Positions 18,598 to 27,122 of a DNA stretch of 64,000 nucleotides are shown here, piece after piece (the first letter of the stretch is position 1; each line of letters opens with the position of its first letter). Origin of the DNA: Conyzicola lurida. Its GTDB lineage: Bacteria > Actinomycetota > Actinomycetes > Actinomycetales > Microbacteriaceae. Both the position numbers and the translations under genes were made by a program. The stretch covers positions 2,232,001 through 2,296,000 of the forward strand of contig NZ_JACHMJ010000001.1 of NCBI RefSeq assembly GCF_014204935.1, read 5' to 3'. Under the pieces are notes generated by a model that was given only the letters and a program-made list of their open reading frames with translations, was not told where the DNA came from and searched no databases.

Positions 18598-19527
18598 CTA
18601 CGTACGCGGGTCTTCGCCCAGGTTGAACGGCGACGTCTTCTTCGAGAAGAAAGCGGTGCGCTGGTCGGGGGTCATCTGCTCGATCTGCTCGACGAAATCC
18701 GTGGAGAACCCGGTGATCTCGGTGCGCGCCCCGATCGGTACGACGGAGTGGACGAGCCGGTCGTCGTAGACGTGCACGATGTTCATCGCCTGATCGGAAT
18801 TGATGCCGGAGAGCAGGCGGTCTTTCGCGGTGAGGGCGAGCGTGTAGCAGGTGGCCGCCGCAACCGAGACGGGAACGCCGGCGAACGTGCTGTGTGTCGA
18901 GAAGTGCAGGTGGCCACCGAGGATGCCGCGCACGTCGGTGCCGCGCACGACCGCCTCGAGTCGGTCCTGCCCACGCAGTTCGAGCATCTCCATCGCCCAG
19001 AGCAGCGGCGTCGGCACCGGCGGGTGGTGCAGCGCGAGCAGCGTGCCGTGCTCGGCCGGGGTAGAGAGTACGTCGGCGAGCCACTCCAGCTGTGCGTCGG
19101 TCATCTCGCCGTGGTGATAGCCCGGCACCGTCGTGTCGAAGGCGATGATGCGCAGGCCGTCGATGTCGTAGACGCGGTCCTGCGGGGCGTCGGTCGCCTC
19201 GACGTCGAAGAGCAGGCTCGAATACTGCGGCCGCTCGTCGTGGTTGCCCATCACCCAGATCACCTGGGCGCCGAGGCGCGCGGCGGCGGGCTCGACGATC
19301 GAGCGCAGCCGCGAATAGGCCTCCGGTTCGCCGAGGTCGGCGAGATCGCCCGTGAAGACGATCGCCTCGGGGCGGATCCCGGACTGCTCGAGCTGCTCGA
19401 GCGCCCGGGTCAGGTTGCCGTCGGTATCGACCTGGTCGTAGAGCTTCTTGCCGGCGCCCAGGAAGTGGGTGTCGCTGATATGCACGACGACGTGCTGAGC
19501 TGCGGGGTACTGACCGAGAGGTTTCAC
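18598..19527 (-). CDS. cpdA: Metallophosphoesterase, CpdA-like cyclic nucleotide phosphodiesterase
   Basis: A 309-residue cytoplasmic enzyme of the class III 3',5'-cyclic nucleotide phosphodiesterase group. All binuclear metal motifs are present: HISDTHF, FTGDLADLGEPEA, VMGNHDERPQ, ALHHPPVPTPL and GILGGHLHFSTH. The length is somewhat above E. coli CpdA (275), owing to a C-terminal stretch ending FNLGEDPRT. It should hydrolyse cAMP or a related nucleotide; the exact substrate is not provable from sequence. Confidence 0.87.
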   Translation of the reverse strand: MKPLGQYPAAQHVVVHISDTHFLGAGKKLYDQVDTDGNLTRALEQLEQSGIRPEAIVFTGDLADLGEPEAYSRLRSIVEPAAARLGAQVIWVMGNHDERPQYSSLLFDVEATDAPQDRVYDIDGLRIIAFDTTVPGYHHGEMTDAQLEWLADVLSTPAEHGTLLALHHPPVPTPLLWAMEMLELRGQDRLEAVVRGTDVRGILGGHLHFSTHSTFAGVPVSVAAATCYTLALTAKDRLLSGINSDQAMNIVHVYDDRLVHSVVPIGARTEITGFSTDFVEQIEQMTPDQRTAFFSKKTSPFNLGEDPRT

Positions 19528-19585
19528 GCCTTCAGGGTACGCTCATCGGCCGACAATGCGACAAACTATTGCGAACGGATGGCGG

Positions 19586-19981
19586 TCACTCAGGTTGCAG
19601 CACGGCGTACTCACCGCCGCCGCAGTCGCCGTAGCCCTCGCCGTCGTGGCCCCATTCGATCCACCCTCCGCCCGTGGCCGGGAGCGTCTCGCCCAGACCG
19701 AACTTCCCGATGCCCTCGAGCGACACGTACTGGCCGTCTTCGGAGATGGTCGATCCCATGGGCGCGACGATCACCGCGCCGTCGAGTGAGACACAGCCGG
19801 CCTCGTTCGTTCCGAGTACGCCGGTGAGCACCGACTGCATCCTGTCCGTCGTATCGGGACCCACGACCAGAACGACACCGTCCATCGAGACATCGTCTCC
19901 GGCAGCGGCGCAACCGGCCAGCGCGAGCAGGCCCATCGGGAGGATGACGAGGGAAGCGGCGAATCGTGCACGACGGGTCAT
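19586..19981 (-). CDS. Putative lipoprotein, unknown function
   Basis: A 131-residue protein with a type II signal peptide: MTRRARF, a hydrophobic core, and lipobox LAGC (Cys about residue 24). The mature part is Gly/Asp rich, contains three cysteines besides the lipid one, and looks like a small beta domain (MDGVVLVVGPDTTDRMQSV, GTNEAGCVSLDGAVIVAPMG). I do not recognise the family. It stands alone between convergent and divergent neighbours. Confidence 0.75.
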   Translation of the reverse strand: MTRRARFAASLVILPMGLLALAGCAAAGDDVSMDGVVLVVGPDTTDRMQSVLTGVLGTNEAGCVSLDGAVIVAPMGSTISEDGQYVSLEGIGKFGLGETLPATGGGWIEWGHDGEGYGDCGGGEYAVLQPE

Positions 19982-20032
19982 GGGCGCAGCCTAGCGCTGC
20001 GGTTGTCGGTGCCGGGGAGCATGATGGGAGTC

Positions 20033-20755
20033 ATGTGCGGAAGATTCGCTGTCGACAAAGACACCAACGAGTTGATCGAGGAGTTCGTCGCCGCGGGCGG
20101 CGACGTGCACGACTGGGCGCCGAGCTGGAACCTGGCGCCGACCCAGCAGGTACCGGTCGTGATCGAGAGCGTCAAGACCGGCGAACTCGTGCGCCGGCTC
20201 GAGACCGCGCGCTGGTCGCTCGTGCCGGGCTGGTCGAAGTCGCTCACCATGAAGTTCCCCACGTTCAACGCGCGCTCGGAGACTGCTGCCGAGAAGTCCA
20301 CCTTCTCCGCATCGGTGAAGTCGAAGCGTGCCATCATCCCGGCGTCGGGCTACTACGAGTGGCACACCGACCCCGTCACCAAAAAGAAGACGCCGTTCTA
20401 CATCCACTCCGGGAATGACGAGACGCTGGCCTTCGCCGGGTTGTACTCCTGGTGGAAGGACCACAGCAAGGCGGAGGACGACCCGACGTCGTGGAACCTC
20501 ACCGCCACGATCCTCACCTCCGACGCGGTGGACGACCTGCTCGACATCCACGACCGCAACCCCGTGCCGCTCCCCCGCGAGTGGTGGGGACGCTGGCTCG
20601 ACCCGGCGACGGTCGGCGACCAGGACTTCGTCGACGCCGCCGTGCAGGCCGCGCTGCCGGTCGCCGGGTCCCTCGAGATCCGCGAGGTGGCACCGCTCCC
20701 GTTCCAGGGCGAGGGTCCGGAGCTGATCCGGCCGGTGACCAAGGCGGGCCAGTAG
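20033..20755 (+). CDS. SRAP-domain protein (HMCES/YedK-like)
   Basis: A 240-residue SOS-response-associated peptidase family protein. It begins MCGRFAV, so Cys2, exposed after Met removal, is the residue that in HMCES/YedK crosslinks to abasic sites in single-stranded DNA. Further family motifs are RRLETARWSLVPGWSKS, FNARSETAAEK and PASGYYEWHTD with the conserved Glu. The start is fixed by the need for Met-Cys; GATGGGAG lies just upstream. It should shield abasic sites during replication. Confidence 0.93.
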   Translation: MCGRFAVDKDTNELIEEFVAAGGDVHDWAPSWNLAPTQQVPVVIESVKTGELVRRLETARWSLVPGWSKSLTMKFPTFNARSETAAEKSTFSASVKSKRAIIPASGYYEWHTDPVTKKKTPFYIHSGNDETLAFAGLYSWWKDHSKAEDDPTSWNLTATILTSDAVDDLLDIHDRNPVPLPREWWGRWLDPATVGDQDFVDAAVQAALPVAGSLEIREVAPLPFQGEGPELIRPVTKAGQ

Positions 20756-20774
20756 TCCCGGCTATCGTTGGACG

Positions 20775-21137
20775 ATGATCAGCAGACGAGACGCGGCCCA
20801 GCGCCTCGACATCCCCGTGGAGATGTTGGTTCGCCACGACTTCCCCTCGAAGATGTCGTCCACCGACTTCGACGACCTCGAACAGAACCCTCCGCCCTGG
20901 CTCGTGCAGTCCCGCGCGAACCGCAGCGCCAAGGCCCGCCCGGTGTGGTTCACACTGAAGTGCGACGTCTGCGGCTACACCGAAACCGAGCGCCCGAAGA
21001 AGTGGTGGCCCGATTTCACCTACCTGAGCTGCGACGACCACAACATCGGCGACCTCCCCGCGCCCGCCGACGGCCTGCACCGCGAAGAGGTCTACGGTAT
21101 CGGCAGCCGCTTCATCGGCCTGGTCGACAGCAAATAG
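20775..21137 (+). CDS. Conserved hypothetical protein with CDVC motif
   Basis: A 120-residue acidic protein. Residues 1-60 start with a helix-turn-helix-like stretch (SRRDAAQRLDIPVEMLVRH); then KCDVCGYTETE and, further on, YLSCDDHNIGDLP give three Cys and one His that could bind a metal. Homologues are annotated as hypothetical in Actinobacteria. It starts 19 bases after the SRAP gene and is probably cotranscribed with it, which hints at, but does not show, a link to DNA damage. Confidence 0.75.
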   Translation: MISRRDAAQRLDIPVEMLVRHDFPSKMSSTDFDDLEQNPPPWLVQSRANRSAKARPVWFTLKCDVCGYTETERPKKWWPDFTYLSCDDHNIGDLPAPADGLHREEVYGIGSRFIGLVDSK

Positions 21138-21169
21138 TCGTCACCATCGCGTGACGGTCGCCGGCCCCG

Positions 21170-22390
21170 CTACCCCGGCACCATCACCCACCCCCTCTCC
21201 CGCTCGACGACGTCTCCATCGAGCTCGAGCCGTCCGAGCAGCGAACGCACGCGGTCGAGCGGCAGCCCCGACCGCACCGCGATGTCGGCGGCGTCCCGCG
21301 GCGAGCGCACACTCATCGCGTCGTACAGCCGCGTGAGATCCGCGGCCCGGGCGCCGTCGCCCAGATCGAACAGCGTGGGCGCGTGGTCGAGAGGGGCGAG
21401 CTCGGCCATCTGGTCGGGGTTCGTGACGCAGACCGCACCGAACTCGCGCAGCAGCCGGTGGCAGCCCGCCGACGCGGGACTCGTGACCGGACCGGGCACC
21501 GCTCCCAGCGGCCGCCCCAGCTGGGACGCGTGACCCGCCGTGTTCAACGACCCCGACCGCGCCCCGGCCTCGAGCACGACCGTGGCCCGGCTCGCCGCCG
21601 CGATCAGCCGGTTGCGCTGAAGGAAGCGCCAGCGCGTCGGCGCAGCGCCACACGGCAGCTCGGCGATCACCGCGCCCGTCTGCGCCATCTCGGCGAGCAT
21701 GGTCTCGTGCCCGCCCGGGTAGAAGCGGTCGACTCCCCCGGCTAGGAACGCGACCGTGATCCCGCCGCTGCGCAACGCCGCCCGGTGCGCCATGCCGTCG
21801 ATGCCGTACGCGGCGCCCGACACGATCGCGTACCCGCGGTCCACCAGCCCGGCCGAGGCCTCCCCGGTGACGGTCTCCCCGTAGCCGGTCGCAGCCCGCG
21901 CGCCGACGAGCGACATCGACCGCGGCAGCGCGGCAAGCGCCTCGTCGGTTCCGCGCACCCAGAGTGCGAGCGGCGCGTGCTCCTCGAGGTCGTCGACCCC
22001 GGCCGGCCAGCGCGGGTCGGACGGCACCAGGAGTCGCGCCCCGACCCGGGCGGCCTGCCGCAGCGGGTGCAGGGTGGCCGCGTCGGCGAGCCGCGGCATC
22101 CATCGTTTAAGAGCCGTGTCGAGATCATCGGCCGGCAGGGTGTCGTGGCCGGCGTCGGCCAGCCGTGCGTTCAGTTCGACGGGCGACCAGCCCGCACGGA
22201 GCCCGCGCAGCGCGCCACCCGCGCCGAGGGCGTCGACGACGGCAAACGCGAAGCGGTCGCCCGGCTCGGCGATGCCGCTCCACGCCGCTCGCGCGAACAC
22301 CTCCTCGATGCCCGCCCGGTCGAGGTCGTGCCCGGCCACCGCCGTCACGAGCGGCACAAGATCGTTCTCGCCGAAGCCCAGGATTGTCAT
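21170..22390 (-). CDS. dprA: DNA-processing protein DprA/Smf
   Basis: A 406-residue protein that binds incoming single-stranded DNA and loads RecA during transformation. The Rossmann-like core shows SLVGARAATGYGE, DRGYAIVSGAAYGIDGMAHR, LAGGVDRFYPGGHE, RRRFLQRNR-like WRFLQRNRLIAAAS and ATVVLEAGARSGSLNTA. A C-terminal winged-helix domain (about 345-406) is present. The start overlaps the comM stop by four bases (ATGA), so the two are translationally coupled. The longer frame up to 23755 is antisense to comM codons and is rejected. Confidence 0.94.
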   Translation of the reverse strand: MTILGFGENDLVPLVTAVAGHDLDRAGIEEVFARAAWSGIAEPGDRFAFAVVDALGAGGALRGLRAGWSPVELNARLADAGHDTLPADDLDTALKRWMPRLADAATLHPLRQAARVGARLLVPSDPRWPAGVDDLEEHAPLALWVRGTDEALAALPRSMSLVGARAATGYGETVTGEASAGLVDRGYAIVSGAAYGIDGMAHRAALRSGGITVAFLAGGVDRFYPGGHETMLAEMAQTGAVIAELPCGAAPTRWRFLQRNRLIAAASRATVVLEAGARSGSLNTAGHASQLGRPLGAVPGPVTSPASAGCHRLLREFGAVCVTNPDQMAELAPLDHAPTLFDLGDGARAADLTRLYDAMSVRSPRDAADIAVRSGLPLDRVRSLLGRLELDGDVVERERGWVMVPG

Positions 22391-23925
22391 GAGTTCATCG
22401 CCTTCCGCAGGTAGAGGGCGCGGCCCACGTGGTCGGCGCCCGGGATGTCGCGCCCGTCGAGGTCGGCGAGCGTCCAGCCGAGCCGCAGCACCCGGTCGTA
22501 GCCGCGCATGGTGATGCCGCCGCGTTCGAGCGCCCGGTCGATGGAGGCGGTCGTCGACGGGGCGAGCCGCATCCGCGCGCTGCGCAGCCACGGTCCGGGA
22601 ACGTGCGAGTTGAGCGTCCACGGCGTGCTGGCGAGCCGCGCCGCCGCGGCCTCCCGCGCCGCGAGTACCCGGCCACGCGCGACGGCGGTGGACATGCGCG
22701 GGGTGTCGTCGGCCAGGCGCAGCTGCGCGCTGGTGATGCGGTTGACGCGCAGCTGGATGTCGATGCGGTCGAGCAGCGGCCCCGAGATGCGCCCCAGGTA
22801 GCGGCGGCGGGCGGTCGGCGTGCAGGTGCAGTCGGAGTCGCGGGCTCCGTACTGGCCGCACGGGCACGGGTTGGCCGCCATGACGAGCTGGAACGCGCCG
22901 GGGAAGTGCGCGACCGAGTTGGCGCGGTGGATGCTGATCACCCCGCTCTCGAGCGGCTGCCGCAGCGCGTCGAGCACGCTGGACGGGAACTCGGGCGCCT
23001 CGTCGAGGAACAGCACGCCGTGCGACGCCCGCGCCGCCGCGCCCGGACGGATCAGCCCGCTGCCGCCGCCGATCAGCGCTGCCGCGGTCGCCGTGTGGTG
23101 CGGGCTCTCCAGCGGAGGACGCGTGGGCAGCGCGGACCCGACCGGCAGGCCGGCGAGCGACCGCAGCGAGCTCACCTCGAGCGCGTCCTCGGGGCTGAGC
23201 GCGGGCAGAAGCCCGGGCAGCCGGGCCGCGAGCATCGTTTTGCCGGCGCCCGGCGGCCCGAGCAGGAACACGTGGTGCCCGCCCGCGGCGGCGGCCAGCA
23301 TCGCCTCGACCGAGTCGGCGCTGCCGATGACGTCGGCGAGGTCGAGCTGATCGTCGTGCTCCGGGGCGACGGGGAGGTGCCCGAGGATCGGTTCGACCGG
23401 CACGGGCTCGAACTCGCCGCCGTGCCAGATGACGGCGTCGAGCAGGGATGCCGCGGCGACCACCCGCACCCCGGGCACGAGCGCCGCTTCCTCGGCGTTG
23501 CCGGTCGGCACCATGACGGTCGTGAACCCGGCCGCCTGCGCGCCGACCACCGCCGGCAGGATGCCCGCGATCGGCCGCAGCCGCCCGTCGAGACCGAGCT
23601 CGCCGAGGTGCACCACCCGGTCGACCGACGCGGGATCGACCGTGCCGGCCGAAGCGAGAATGGCCAGCGCGATGCCGAGGTCGAATCCCGAGCCGTGTTT
23701 GGGCAGAGCCGCGGGCGAGAGGTTGACGGTGATCTTGTGCGGGGGCAGGTCGCACCCCGAGTTGGTGGCCGCCGCCCGCACCCGGTCTTTCGCCTCGCCG
23801 AGCGCCGCGTCGGGCAGCCCGATGAGCACGAAGAACGGCAGGTTGGCCGAGATGTCGGCCTCGATCTCCACGATCGCCCCGCGCAGCCCCAACAGGGACA
23901 CCGCGTGCGTGCGGCCCACCGCCAT
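22387..23925 (-). CDS. comM: ComM/YifB-family Mg-chelatase-like AAA+ ATPase
   Basis: A 512-residue ATPase; homologue ComM is a hexameric helicase that promotes branch migration during natural transformation. The N-terminal LonC-like domain has GLPDAALGEAKDRVRAA and LSPAALPKHGSGFDL. The AAA+ core shows Walker A FLLGPPGAGKTMLA, Walker B GVLFLDEAPEF and the Cys-rich NPCPCGQYG followed by CTCTP, a family hallmark. The Mg-chelatase C-terminal region ends in LRKAMNS. Starts at ATG 23925, sharing one base with the yraN stop. Confidence 0.94.
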   Translation of the reverse strand: MAVGRTHAVSLLGLRGAIVEIEADISANLPFFVLIGLPDAALGEAKDRVRAAATNSGCDLPPHKITVNLSPAALPKHGSGFDLGIALAILASAGTVDPASVDRVVHLGELGLDGRLRPIAGILPAVVGAQAAGFTTVMVPTGNAEEAALVPGVRVVAAASLLDAVIWHGGEFEPVPVEPILGHLPVAPEHDDQLDLADVIGSADSVEAMLAAAAGGHHVFLLGPPGAGKTMLAARLPGLLPALSPEDALEVSSLRSLAGLPVGSALPTRPPLESPHHTATAAALIGGGSGLIRPGAAARASHGVLFLDEAPEFPSSVLDALRQPLESGVISIHRANSVAHFPGAFQLVMAANPCPCGQYGARDSDCTCTPTARRRYLGRISGPLLDRIDIQLRVNRITSAQLRLADDTPRMSTAVARGRVLAAREAAAARLASTPWTLNSHVPGPWLRSARMRLAPSTTASIDRALERGGITMRGYDRVLRLGWTLADLDGRDIPGADHVGRALYLRKAMNS

Positions 23926-24281
23926 CAGAACACCCGCTTCAGATGCTCGATCACGACGGCTCCGAACACCGGCGCCACGATCGCCACCGCGTCGATGCGC
24001 ACCAGTCCGTGGTCGCCGGGGTGCGCCGCACACCACGCCGCGGCCAGCCGGCGCAGCCGCGCCAGCTTGGCCATGGTGATCGCCTCGAGGGGGTGCCCGT
24101 ACTGCGTGCTCGACCGCGTCTTCACCTCGACGAACACCAGCTCGGGCCCGTCGCGCACCACCAGGTCGATCTCGCCCTGCGTGCACCGCCAGTTGCGCTC
24201 GACCAGCCGCATGCCCGCCCTCACGAGGAACTCGCACGCGAGCTCTTCGCCCCGCCTGCCGAGCTCGTCTTTCGCCGCCAT
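23925..24281 (-). CDS. yraN: YraN/UPF0102-family nuclease-like protein
   Basis: A 118-residue protein of the restriction-endonuclease-like fold. Catalytic-type residues are seen in GRRGEELACEFL, the GEIDLVVRDG aspartate and EVKTRSS (E-x-K). The ATG at 24281 is chosen because GGAGG lies seven bases upstream and the family starts there; the longer frame to 24368 would antisense the fadD leader. The yraN-comM-dprA trio is one tightly overlapping operon, consistent with DNA uptake or repair. Confidence 0.88.
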   Translation of the reverse strand: MAAKDELGRRGEELACEFLVRAGMRLVERNWRCTQGEIDLVVRDGPELVFVEVKTRSSTQYGHPLEAITMAKLARLRRLAAAWCAAHPGDHGLVRIDAVAIVAPVFGAVVIEHLKRVF

Positions 24282-24434
24282 GACCACCTCCGGCCATAAG
24301 ACTGGCCCGCGGCATCCGTCAAGAAATGGATGAGAGCCCCATCGGTCGGGTCCGCCGCGCCGAAGCACCCTGTGGAGGAGAAGTCACTCAGCTTTGTGAC
24401 GGATACTGGAGTTTCGCTCTTGGGGAAGGTCGCT

Positions 24435-26132
24435 GTGAACGTATACGAGAACAAGCCGTGGTTGAGCTCTTACGCACCGGGGGTTCCCGACGAGATCGAC
24501 GAGCCCACCGAGTCGCTCATCGACATGCTCGACGCGAGCGTGAAGAAGTACGGACGCCGCACGGCCCTCGAATTCTTCGGCGCCGAGACCAGCTACGACG
24601 AGCTCGCCGAGCAGGTCGCCCGCGCCGCCGAGGGTCTCCGCCGTCTCGGTGTGACGAAGGGCGACCGGGTCGCCATCGTGCTGCCGAACTGCCCGCAGCA
24701 CGTCGCCGCCTTCTACGCGGTGCTGCGTCTCGGCGCCATCGTGATCGAGCACAACCCGCTCTACACCGCGCGCGAGTTGCGCCACCAGTTCGAGGACCAC
24801 GGCGCCACCGTCGCCATCGTGTGGGACAAGACGCACGACGCGGTCTCCGCTTTCCCGAACGACCTGCCGCTGAAGAAGATCATCTCGGTCGACATGACGA
24901 CCGCGCTGCCGCTGGGGAAGCGTGTTGCCCTGCGCCTCCCGATCAAGAAAGCCCGCGAGACCCGCGCCTCGATGACCGCGACGCCCGCCGCCCGCCGCGT
25001 CTTCACCTGGGAGAAGCTCATCGACGGCCCGCGCATCCTGCGCAAGCGCCCGCGCCCCTCGGTCGACGACGTCGCCGTTCTGCAGTACACCAGCGGCACC
25101 ACCGGCACCCCCAAGGGCGCCATCCTCACCCACGGCAACCTGCGCGCGAACGCGGCGCAGGGCCAGGCCTGGGTGCCGGGCCTCAAGCTCGGCAAGGAGA
25201 CGTTCTACGGCGTGCTCCCCCTGTTCCACGCCTACGGCCTCACGCTCTGCCTCACCGTCGCCATGAGCATCGGCGCCAAGCTCGTGCTGTTCCCGAAGTT
25301 CGACGTGACGATGGTGTTGGATGCGGCCAAGAAGTCGCCCCCGACCTTCCTGCCCGCCGTGCCGCCCATCTACGACGCCCTCACCCGCGTCTCCAAGCGC
25401 CGCCGGGCCGGCCTCTCGCACATCCGTTTCGCGATCTCCGGGGCGATGAGCCTCCCGGTCGCGACCGTCGAGCGCTGGGAGGAAGCCAGCGGCGGCCTCC
25501 TCGTCGAGGGCTACGGCATGACCGAGACCAGCCCGCTCGCCGTCGGCAACCCGATGGGCCCGAGCCGCCGCCCCGGTACCGTGGGTGTGCCGTTCCCGAG
25601 CACCGAGATCCGCGTCGTCGACCCCGAGAACCCCGAGGTCGACCGCCACGAAGGCGAGGCCGGCGAGCTGCTGCTGCGCGGCCCGCAGGTGTTCCAGGGC
25701 TACTGGAACCGCCCCGACGAGACCGCCGCCACCCTTCTCGCCGACGGCTGGCTGCGCACCGGCGACATCGTCACGGTCTCCCCCGACGGCTACGTCTCGG
25801 TGATCGACCGCATCAAGGAACTCATCATCACCGGCGGCTTCAACGTCTCACCCTCCGAGGTCGAAGAAGTGCTGACGAGCCACCCGGATGTCGACGCCGC
25901 CGCCGTGGTCGGAATCCGCCGCGCGAGCGGAACGGAAGACGTCTCCGCCGCCGTCGTCGCCCGCGAGGGCGCGACCCTCGACACCGAGGCGCTGCGCGAG
26001 TTCGCCCGCACCAAGCTCACGGCCTACAAGGTGCCGAAGAAGATCGTCGTGCTCGACGAACTGCCGCGGTCACTCGTCGGCAAGGTCGAGCGACGCAAGG
26101 TCCGCGACATCCTCGTGGCCCGGAAGGACTGA
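24435..26132 (+). CDS. Long-chain fatty-acid-CoA ligase
   Basis: A 565-residue acyl-AMP-forming synthetase. Motifs: P-loop YTSGTTGTPKGAILTHGN, GYGMTETSPLAVGNP, the GWLRTGDI hinge and DRIKELIITGGFNVSPSEVE, with the C-terminal catalytic Lys in LVGKVERRK. It activates fatty acids for beta-oxidation or lipid synthesis. The start is uncertain: GTG 24435 has GGAAGG five bases upstream and gives a normal length; GTG 24396 or an earlier in-frame codon at 24330 would add 13 or 35 residues. Its last 63 bases overlap the convergent Fic-like gene. Confidence 0.9.
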   Translation: MNVYENKPWLSSYAPGVPDEIDEPTESLIDMLDASVKKYGRRTALEFFGAETSYDELAEQVARAAEGLRRLGVTKGDRVAIVLPNCPQHVAAFYAVLRLGAIVIEHNPLYTARELRHQFEDHGATVAIVWDKTHDAVSAFPNDLPLKKIISVDMTTALPLGKRVALRLPIKKARETRASMTATPAARRVFTWEKLIDGPRILRKRPRPSVDDVAVLQYTSGTTGTPKGAILTHGNLRANAAQGQAWVPGLKLGKETFYGVLPLFHAYGLTLCLTVAMSIGAKLVLFPKFDVTMVLDAAKKSPPTFLPAVPPIYDALTRVSKRRRAGLSHIRFAISGAMSLPVATVERWEEASGGLLVEGYGMTETSPLAVGNPMGPSRRPGTVGVPFPSTEIRVVDPENPEVDRHEGEAGELLLRGPQVFQGYWNRPDETAATLLADGWLRTGDIVTVSPDGYVSVIDRIKELIITGGFNVSPSEVEEVLTSHPDVDAAAVVGIRRASGTEDVSAAVVAREGATLDTEALREFARTKLTAYKVPKKIVVLDELPRSLVGKVERRKVRDILVARKD

Positions 26133-27044
26133 CCCGGCCCGCTCCACGAACGCGTCGACCGCGTCGAGGATGGCTGGTGCGAACCACGCGCGGTTGCGGC
26201 GTTCGGGGCCCCGTGGTTCGAGGATGCCGCGTTCCACCAGCGTCTCGATGGCGGTGTACGCCGCGGCCAGGGTCACCCCGAGGGCCGGCACGGTGAGCTT
26301 CGCGTCGATCACCGGGTTGTCGAGCACGACCGCGACGAGGTCGCGCGAGCTGGCGTGCGATCGGACGCCGACCATGCGGTGGTCCCAGTCGTCGCGAGTG
26401 ATCGCGAGCGCGGAGGCGAGCGCCCGCGCGTTCTCGACCGTCGCCTCGACGGCGCGGGCGAGCACGAGCACGATCGGGTTGGCGTCCCCGGCGGCATACG
26501 CAGCGATCGCCGCGCGGTAGGCCTCCTCGTCGGCGAGCAGGCCGCCCGAGATCGGCAACGGCACGACCGGGGTGCTGAGGCGTGCCGCGAGCACGGCGCG
26601 CGCGGTCCGGGCGTTGCCGAGGAAGAACGGCCGCCGTGCCACCAGCCAGGCGTGGTCGAGCGCGGCCGGCACCAGCAGGGTGCGTCCGTCGAGCGACAGC
26701 TCGGCCGCGACGTCGCCGCCCGGATCGATCGCCTCGTGCACGGCGGCCACGTCGTGGGGCGCGTCGAGCGCGGTCAGTGTGGCCTCGAGGACGGATGCCG
26801 CGTCCCGCGCGCCCGCGGAGGCCGCGAGCCCCAGGCGGGCCAGCCCCGTCTCGCGCGCATCCGCCGCGAGGCCGGCGAGGGCCGCGCTGGCCGCGCTCTC
26901 TGCCCGCGCGAAAGTGGCGGCGAACACGGCGTCGTCGTCCGTGAATTCGGCACGGAACTCCTCGAGCGCGACGGACGCCCTACCGGAGGCCTCGAGGGTG
27001 GCGGGGTCGAGTGTCGCGGCGATGTCCGCGGGGGTGAGCAGCAC
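26070..27044 (-). CDS. Degenerate Fic-family protein
   Basis: A 324-residue Ala-rich protein. Its middle and end match Fic proteins: the position of the Fic motif HPFxxGNGR reads RPFFLGNAR (residues 138-146, bases 26607-26633), followed by TARAVLAARL and the typical PISGGLLADEEAYRAAIAAY and DWDHRMVGVRSHASS segments. A winged-helix end (AAYTAIETLVERGILEP, RRNRAW) closes the frame. The catalytic His is Arg and the second Gly is Ala, so AMP transfer should be lost. GTG start at 27044 with no clear ribosome site. Overlaps fadD by 63 bases at the 3' end. Confidence 0.72.
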   Translation of the reverse strand: MLLTPADIAATLDPATLEASGRASVALEEFRAEFTDDDAVFAATFARAESAASAALAGLAADARETGLARLGLAASAGARDAASVLEATLTALDAPHDVAAVHEAIDPGGDVAAELSLDGRTLLVPAALDHAWLVARRPFFLGNARTARAVLAARLSTPVVPLPISGGLLADEEAYRAAIAAYAAGDANPIVLVLARAVEATVENARALASALAITRDDWDHRMVGVRSHASSRDLVAVVLDNPVIDAKLTVPALGVTLAAAYTAIETLVERGILEPRGPERRNRAWFAPAILDAVDAFVERAGSVLPGHEDVADLASLDLADE

Positions 27045-27069
27045 GCTGTGTCCAATAGGGAAGAGAAAA

Positions 27070-27101
27070 GGGGAGCAACGCCATGCTAGGCGCTGCTCCC
27101 C
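27070..27101 (-). terminator. Intrinsic terminator after padR
   Basis: Stem GGGGAGCA-a-CGCC / GGCG-c-TGCTCCCC around ATGCTA, one mismatch. On the minus strand it is followed by TTTTCTCTT, so it terminates the PadR transcript about 20 bases past the stop codon. Confidence 0.8.
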
Positions 27102-27122
27102 CGGTTAGCCGCGGCCATCGGA

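Noticed and set aside
22391-23755. Upstream extension of the dprA frame
   Set aside because: It overlaps comM in another frame and is Arg/Ala-rich without domain likeness; dprA starts at 22390 in an ATGA overlap.
21170-24281. Evidence that the organism is naturally competent
   Set aside because: dprA and comM are widespread in species without known transformation; no com pilus or ComEC genes are in the window.
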